From Candidatus Aenigmatarchaeota archaeon (GTDB taxonomy: Archaea > Aenigmatarchaeota > Aenigmatarchaeia > Aenigmatarchaeales > Aenigmatarchaeaceae): DNA of 7,510 nucleotides. The DNA is taken from NCBI GenBank assembly GCA_028715225.1, contig JAQUSH010000033.1:1-7510 (forward strand), written 5' to 3'. A program made the position numbers and the translations under genes. Under the pieces are notes generated by a model. That model was given only the letters and a program-made list of their open reading frames with translations, did no database searches and was not told the origin of the DNA. Each line of letters starts with the position of its first letter. Within the stretch, counting starts at the first letter, position 1. This document shows, piece after piece, positions 4,114 to 7,510 of the stretch.

Positions 4114-6135
4114 ATGAATAAAAAGGGTTTAATAGGAGCAATTAAATATGGATTTCTACTAGGAGCAATCGTATCAGTTATATTTCTATTCGCTATGCCA
4201 GCTTTTGCCGTAGTACATCAAAGTGAGGGTGGAGTTATATTTTCTACAGCACCAGGTGGAAATGAATCTATCGGAAGCACAAGCCAGTTTTTCCCAACAA
4301 CAGCAGATAAAAATTATGGGTTTGCGATAACTGTTTCAAATGCATCAACAACTTCCAATGTTCTTGGATGTACATTTATAACAAACTTGACAGGAACTTT
4401 CACAAACTATACAAACTTTTTAAACACGTCTCTTGGGGCAAACATATCATCACTTTCTATTAATTTCACAAAAGCAAATGTTTCTGGTGCAGGGGTTTAC
4501 TATTACGAATGGATATGTAATAACACAGGATCAACAGAATGGAATCAGACAGCAAACGTAACATACGTGATTGCTCAAAACGCTACAACCGCGTCAACAT
4601 ATTCAAATATGTCGCTTCAGTGGAATGGAACAGTTACGGGATTGAATAGAAATCTTACTAGTGCAATGTTCATAGGAGATTCTCTTTACAATCTTACAAA
4701 CGTAACCGGAAACTATTCATCAACAGTGTTTTCAGATCAGTCGATGTACGCAACATTAACAAGAAATAGCACAGTTATTTCAACAGGTTCTGCAAGCAAT
4801 TATTCTGATGTTATAAGATTAGGTGCAGGCTATTGGAATTATACATATTTCATAGGTAACACTAACTATTCAAATGCTACAATTCATTATAACGTAACAA
4901 TATCTCAGAACACAACCACGTGGAACATTACAATATCAAATGCATCTATCGTAAATAAAACACATACTGTAACATGGTTCTTGGCAAAAGCAATAACAGA
5001 TAAAGAAGGATCTGGCGGACCTGCAACATCCTGGTGCGGATATTCAATGAATAATACTGCTAACGTGAGCATGACAAACGCATCTGGCGAGTGGTATGTA
5101 AATATAACCGTATTGCCAGATGGCTATCACAACATAACTTATTGGTGCAATACAACAGGAACAAATTATACTGTAACGATGAATCAATCAGAAGTTTACA
5201 ATATGTCAGTAGCTGCAACTCCAACCGTATTGTCAAGTGGATCAGCAAGCGGATATACAATGGGTACCATAGCAACAATGTCTTTGACTACAGATACGTC
5301 AGCAAGATGCAGGTACTCACAGACAGCAGGAACATCATACGATTCAATGGAGTCGTCAACTACAACAGAGCTTGGAACATCACACAGCTGGTCGGTAGTA
5401 GCTTCAGCATACACAACATATAACTATTATTTCAGATGCAATGATTCATACGGAACACTTAATACAAATGATTATCCAATTAATTTCACAAAATCATCTT
5501 CAGGCAGTGGCAGTGTCGGTACAGGAGGATCAACTATAGAGCAGACATCAGGAATATTTAGTATCCCTGCAGGAGAGACAAAGATGATGTCATTTTCAGA
5601 AGAAGGAATTGGAGTAACGAGCGTATATGTTACTGCGGCTAATGCATTAAATGATATTAAATTAAAGATAACATCGTTGACATCTTTGCCATCAACAATT
5701 ACAGAAGCATCTAATGAGGTTTACAAATATTTGCAGTTTACCCCAACAGGAATACCTGAAGAAGATTTAGAATCAGCGAAGATTAGGTTCAAAGTAGAAA
5801 AGAGCTGGCTAACTGAAAATAACATTGATTCAGAGACAGTTGTTTTGAGCAAATGGACAACACAATGGGAAAAGCTTCCAACTACCAAGGCAGATGAAGA
5901 TTCAACATACATTTATTACGATGCAACTACAGGTGGATTCTCATACTTTACAATAACTGCAGAAAAAATTGTAACAGCAGCAGAAACAGAAGCAGCAGTT
6001 GAGAAAGAAACAGTGCAGCCAATATCGTCATCAGCGATCTATTGGATAATTGCAATATTCATAGTCGTGCTTATGGGCGCTTGGATGATGTACAGGAAAA
6101 GGGAGTTTAAGTATTCCTATAAGCATAGACAATAA
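4114..6135 (+). CDS. secreted surface glycoprotein with PGF-pre-PGF domain and C-terminal anchor
   Basis: This is a 673-residue exported protein. A basic, hydrophobic N-terminus ends in a signal-peptidase-like site (PAFA, after residue 32). Residues 50-457 hold about 39 N-x-S/T sequons, an extreme density for N-glycosylation. Six cysteines fall in three pairs (C86/C135, C308/C345, C399/C442), the second of each pair in a [WFR]-C-N-type context. The third pair lies in a CRYS...YYFRCND module common in archaeal and CPR surface proteins, probably Ig- or Fn3-like. A Ser/Gly linker (about 459-473) leads to a PGF-pre-PGF domain (about 479-618; FKVEKSWLTENNID and GGFSYFTI are diagnostic) without sequons. 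A Glu/Ala linker follows, then one TM (about 642-660) and a basic tail (YRKREFKYSYKHRQ). No PGF tripartite sorting signal follows, so the protein is probably retained by the TM instead of archaeosortase. It is likely an S-layer or other cell-surface component; ligand and partner are unknown. Confidence 0.9.
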   Translation: MNKKGLIGAIKYGFLLGAIVSVIFLFAMPAFAVVHQSEGGVIFSTAPGGNESIGSTSQFFPTTADKNYGFAITVSNASTTSNVLGCTFITNLTGTFTNYTNFLNTSLGANISSLSINFTKANVSGAGVYYYEWICNNTGSTEWNQTANVTYVIAQNATTASTYSNMSLQWNGTVTGLNRNLTSAMFIGDSLYNLTNVTGNYSSTVFSDQSMYATLTRNSTVISTGSASNYSDVIRLGAGYWNYTYFIGNTNYSNATIHYNVTISQNTTTWNITISNASIVNKTHTVTWFLAKAITDKEGSGGPATSWCGYSMNNTANVSMTNASGEWYVNITVLPDGYHNITYWCNTTGTNYTVTMNQSEVYNMSVAATPTVLSSGSASGYTMGTIATMSLTTDTSARCRYSQTAGTSYDSMESSTTTELGTSHSWSVVASAYTTYNYYFRCNDSYGTLNTNDYPINFTKSSSGSGSVGTGGSTIEQTSGIFSIPAGETKMMSFSEEGIGVTSVYVTAANALNDIKLKITSLTSLPSTITEASNEVYKYLQFTPTGIPEEDLESAKIRFKVEKSWLTENNIDSETVVLSKWTTQWEKLPTTKADEDSTYIYYDATTGGFSYFTITAEKIVTAAETEAAVEKETVQPISSSAIYWIIAIFIVVLMGAWMMYRKREFKYSYKHRQ

Positions 6136-6143
6136 AACAGCAA

Positions 6144-6153
6144 CTTTTAAATA
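6144..6153 (+). promoter_or_regulatory. TATA-like promoter of the 68-residue membrane protein gene
   Basis: CTTTTAAATA is centred about 26 bp before the ATG at 6175, so the message would be leaderless or nearly so. It lies in the 39-bp gap after the surface-protein stop. Confidence 0.45.
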
Positions 6154-6174
6154 TACAGAAAGGAAATTCTAGTT

Positions 6175-6381
6175 ATGACAAACAACAGAGCATTGATATT
6201 CTGGTTCGTAGGGTCATTATGCATATTCTTCGGAACTCTTATAGCCGGAAATATTGATCCTGAGATAATAGGAGCTACAACCATATCAGTCGTATTGTCT
6301 TACGTAATATCTTTCGTTCTAATCATGATAGGCGGAATGTTCTGGATAACTACAGCAGTTGCGCACGTTGAAGAATATTAG
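6175..6381 (+). CDS. small two-TM membrane protein, unknown function
   Basis: This 68-residue product has two hydrophobic segments, about 7-24 and 36-60, joined by a short acidic loop (GNIDPEIIG). The C-terminus AHVEEY is acidic. Coding is supported by a continuous frame of membrane-like composition, a TATA-like box about 26 bp before the ATG and placement on the same strand as the surface-protein gene. AAAGG (6159-6163) is a weak alternative ribosome-binding site, 11 bases from the ATG. I recognise no family. It could simply be a small membrane protein conserved in its lineage. Confidence 0.6.
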   Translation: MTNNRALIFWFVGSLCIFFGTLIAGNIDPEIIGATTISVVLSYVISFVLIMIGGMFWITTAVAHVEEY

Positions 6382-6424
6382 TGTTAATGCTAATTCAATA
6401 TCAGTTATAATCCATTCTAGAGCA

Positions 6425-6646
6425 TTACTGTTTTAAATAATATCTCTGTTCAGCGCCTTTACCTTCAGTTCTTACAGAATTCTTTACTGCTCGATTATTT
6501 ATTTTTGCAAAATCGTCCATTGAAGTTTTTGCTTCTTTGTACGATACGCCTATTTTTTTTCTAAATTCGTCAACTGACATTCCTTTTTCGCCAGCTTCTT
6601 TAAGCAAGGCATGAACATAGTCAAGCTCTGTTATTTCCATTTTCAT
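6425..6646 (-). CDS. small winged-helix DNA-binding protein
   Basis: This 73-residue protein has the layout of a compact winged helix-turn-helix. Helix 1 is YVHALLKEAGEKG, helix 2 is SVDEFRKKIG, the recognition-type helix is SYKEAKTSMDDFAKI, and a basic wing region (VKNSVRTEGKGAEQRYYL) ends the protein. It starts 32 bases after the eS1 stop on the same strand. A TATA-like GTTTAAATGC (6677-6668) is centred about 27 bp before the ATG at 6646, so it can be made from its own leaderless message. The second Met (6640) is an alternative start. The fold assignment is by eye; it may be a transcription factor or a nucleic-acid-binding accessory protein, with unknown targets. Confidence 0.65.
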   Translation of the reverse strand: MKMEITELDYVHALLKEAGEKGMSVDEFRKKIGVSYKEAKTSMDDFAKINNRAVKNSVRTEGKGAEQRYYLKQ

Positions 6647-6670
6647 AGAAATAATATGTACCGAAAAGCA

Positions 6671-6676
6671 TTTAAA
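6671..6676 (-). promoter_or_regulatory. TATA-like promoter of the winged-helix gene
   Basis: On the minus strand TTTAAA, in the context GGGTTTAAATGC, is centred about 27 bp before the ATG at 6646 and lies just past the eS1 stop codon. This allows expression separate from eS1. Confidence 0.4.
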
Positions 6677-6678
6677 CC

Positions 6679-7224
6679 CTACAGAACTTTAGAATTTCTG
6701 AATTCAAATTGTCTAAGCGGATATATCTTGCTTACAATCTTTCTTATTTTTTTCTGAGATGAGCCTGTTATCATTCCTCTGATAAATTCTTCTAATGTCG
6801 AGTTTTCTAATTCTTTCTTTATGGCCTCAGAGATAGCTTTTCTTAGGTCTTTTTCTGTTCCCTTTCTTACGCATCGATTTGTTATTGCTAATGTCTTTAA
6901 TCTTATTTTAGCGTCTTTTAGTTCAATTATGTTGTTTGTATCTATTCTGTCTGTTCTAAGTTGCACAACTCTTGCTATAAAATCTCTTGTGCAATCATGC
7001 CCAAAGTATGATGTCAATATCTTTGTGCCTTCTACTCTGTTAGCTTTAAGGAATATTTTAACATAATATCTTGATGCCTCTCCAGTCAGTTCGCTTAAGC
7101 TCATTTCAACGACTCTGCCAACCAGCTTTTCTGGCTCGTTTGCAGTAGTCTGGCCCATTATCTTTCCTCCAAAATACTCTGGAGTAAGTATGTCATACCA
7201 CTGTGCTGCTACTTGTTTTGCCAT
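6679..7224 (-). CDS. rps3ae: 30S ribosomal protein eS1 (S3Ae)
   Basis: This 181-residue protein is ribosomal protein eS1, a small-subunit protein shared by archaea and eukaryotes. The diagnostic start is MAKQVAAQWYDILTPEYFGG; family features follow: GRVVEMSLSELTGEASRYYVKIF, then SYFGHDCTRDFIARVVQLRTDRID with the Arg-rich RNA-binding patch. The start is the ATG at 7224, not an in-frame GTG at 7233, because MAK...WY is the family's usual N-terminus and GTGAT (7233-7229) sits four bases before that ATG as a ribosome-binding site. It is slightly shorter than typical archaeal S3Ae (about 200-220 residues), mostly at the C-terminus, in line with a streamlined genome. It lies 43 bases after the DHH phosphoesterase, an arrangement familiar from archaeal rps15-DHH-rps3ae clusters. 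A TATA-like box at 7253-7262 may add a promoter. Confidence 0.95.
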   Translation of the reverse strand: MAKQVAAQWYDILTPEYFGGKIMGQTTANEPEKLVGRVVEMSLSELTGEASRYYVKIFLKANRVEGTKILTSYFGHDCTRDFIARVVQLRTDRIDTNNIIELKDAKIRLKTLAITNRCVRKGTEKDLRKAISEAIKKELENSTLEEFIRGMITGSSQKKIRKIVSKIYPLRQFEFRNSKVL

Positions 7225-7228
7225 AAGT

Positions 7229-7233
7229 ATCAC
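7229..7233 (-). promoter_or_regulatory. ribosome-binding site of eS1
   Basis: On the minus strand GTGAT lies four bases before the ATG at 7224 and matches the end of the archaeal SD consensus GGAGGTGAT. It includes the GTG that would otherwise be read as a longer start. Confidence 0.45.
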
Positions 7234-7252
7234 TCTTTATTATTTAATGTAA

Positions 7253-7262
7253 CTTTATAAAG
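7253..7262 (-). promoter_or_regulatory. TATA-like promoter of the eS1 gene
   Basis: On the minus strand CTTTATAAAG lies about 33 bp before the ATG at 7224, inside the gap after the DHH gene. A start 25-27 bp downstream gives a leader of about eight bases. Confidence 0.5.
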
Positions 7263-7267
7263 GTTTC

Positions 7268-7510
7268 TTAGTCAAATTGAACAGAAGTCTTGATTAACTC
7301 GTCGCATTTCTGAATAAATTTATCTGTTGATCCAAAAGGTATTGTAGCACCTGCTGCTTGCATGTGCCCTCCAGAATTTCCTCCAACGTATTCAGCTGCC
7401 TGGCTTATCACGCTGTTTATGTCTATGCCTTCTGCACGCACAGAAACCTTGATTTCGCCGTCCGCATTAGCTAATCCGAATATAGGTTTTGAGTTCTTGT
7501 CATTAAAGCA
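7268..7510 (-). CDS. DHH/DHHA1-family phosphoesterase, C-terminal part (5' end outside window)
   Basis: The minus-strand frame is open from the window edge to a TAA at 7270-7268, giving the last 80 residues. They contain the DHHA1 signature GGHMQAAGA (visible residues 47-55), preceded by a strand with GLANADGEIKVSVRAEG and the IDINSVISQAAEYVGGNSGGH helix region. DHHA1 is the C-terminal substrate-binding domain of RecJ-like and nanoRNase-like phosphoesterases; its GGH motif contacts the nucleic-acid phosphate. Archaeal members include RecJ-like exonucleases (GINS-associated GAN type) and oligoribonuclease-like enzymes; the N-terminal DHH catalytic part is not in the window, so the subtype cannot be decided. 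It is the upstream neighbour of eS1, an association seen in other archaea. No start codon is needed inside the window, because the gene is cut by its edge. Confidence 0.88.
   Translation of the reverse strand, partial: CFNDKNSKPIFGLANADGEIKVSVRAEGIDINSVISQAAEYVGGNSGGHMQAAGATIPFGSTDKFIQKCDELIKTSVQFD

Noticed and set aside
5091..5423. 110-codon plus-strand frame inside the surface-protein gene, and antisense frames at 5060-5278, 5196-5414 and 5721-5912
   Set aside because: They lie wholly within a gene whose signal peptide, sequons and PGF-pre-PGF domain are read in one continuous frame; they are shadows of it.
6679..7233. Longer eS1 start at the GTG at 7233
   Set aside because: The family N-terminus is MAK...WY, beginning at the ATG at 7224; the GTG is part of its ribosome-binding site.
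1..7510. CRISPR arrays, IS elements, tRNA or rRNA genes
   Set aside because: No regularly spaced direct repeats, transposase-like frames with terminal repeats, or tRNA T-loop motifs were seen on either strand by reading; a tRNA or CRISPR search program would settle this.

Overview
The window is AT-rich archaeal DNA, most likely from a DPANN-type or other uncultivated archaeal lineage. Support for Archaea comes from an archaeal SRP RNA, ribosomal protein eS1 (S3Ae family) beside a DHH/DHHA1 phosphoesterase, TATA-box promoters placed for leaderless or very short-leader mRNAs, a KaiC-like/V4R gene set, and a heavily N-glycosylation-prone surface protein with a PGF-pre-PGF domain. The DPANN assignment is an inference from gene style, not a proof.

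Layout. Positions 1-432 (+) hold the 3' end of an unrecognised gene. Positions 444-2915 (-) hold a tight five-gene operon, in transcription order: two small three-TM membrane proteins that are paralogues of each other (2915-2589 and 2589-2218), a single-domain V4R protein (2216-1758), a KaiC-like RecA-fold ATPase (1753-1079) and a longer V4R protein (1082-444). The genes overlap by 1-4 nt or lie 1-4 nt apart. Upstream, 3669-2956 (-) encodes a membrane-anchored Lon-type Ser/Lys protease without an ATPase domain. The SRP RNA lies at 3992-3714 (-). Diverging from it, 4114-6135 (+) encodes a 673-residue surface glycoprotein, followed by a 68-residue two-TM protein (6175-6381, +). Convergent with these, read from the right edge on the minus strand, are the end of a DHH/DHHA1 phosphoesterase (7510-7268), eS1 (7224-6679) and a small winged-helix protein (6646-6425).

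How it may work together. The most interesting unit is the operon at 444-2915. Two paralogous 3-TM proteins, two ligand-binding-type V4R domains and one KaiC-like NTPase look like a compact membrane-to-cytoplasm sensory module. The V4R proteins keep the Cys/Glu/Cys/Cys zinc-site pattern of phenol-sensor domains, with one Cys-to-Asp change in the shorter protein. The ATPase has lost the Glu-Glu pair that follows the Walker A strand in KaiC. The SRP RNA, the anchored protease and the surface glycoprotein lie together and all relate to the cell envelope or secretion, but nothing shows that they are functionally coupled.

Translation signals follow a pattern. First genes of transcription units usually have a TATA box about 24-34 bp before the ATG and no Shine-Dalgarno sequence, whereas genes inside the operon have GGAGGT, GAGGTG, GTGAT or GGTG motifs before their starts. 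There is no CRISPR array, tRNA, rRNA or insertion sequence in the window. The only stretch over 300 bp without a protein gene (3670-4113) is filled mainly by the SRP RNA and flanking promoters.
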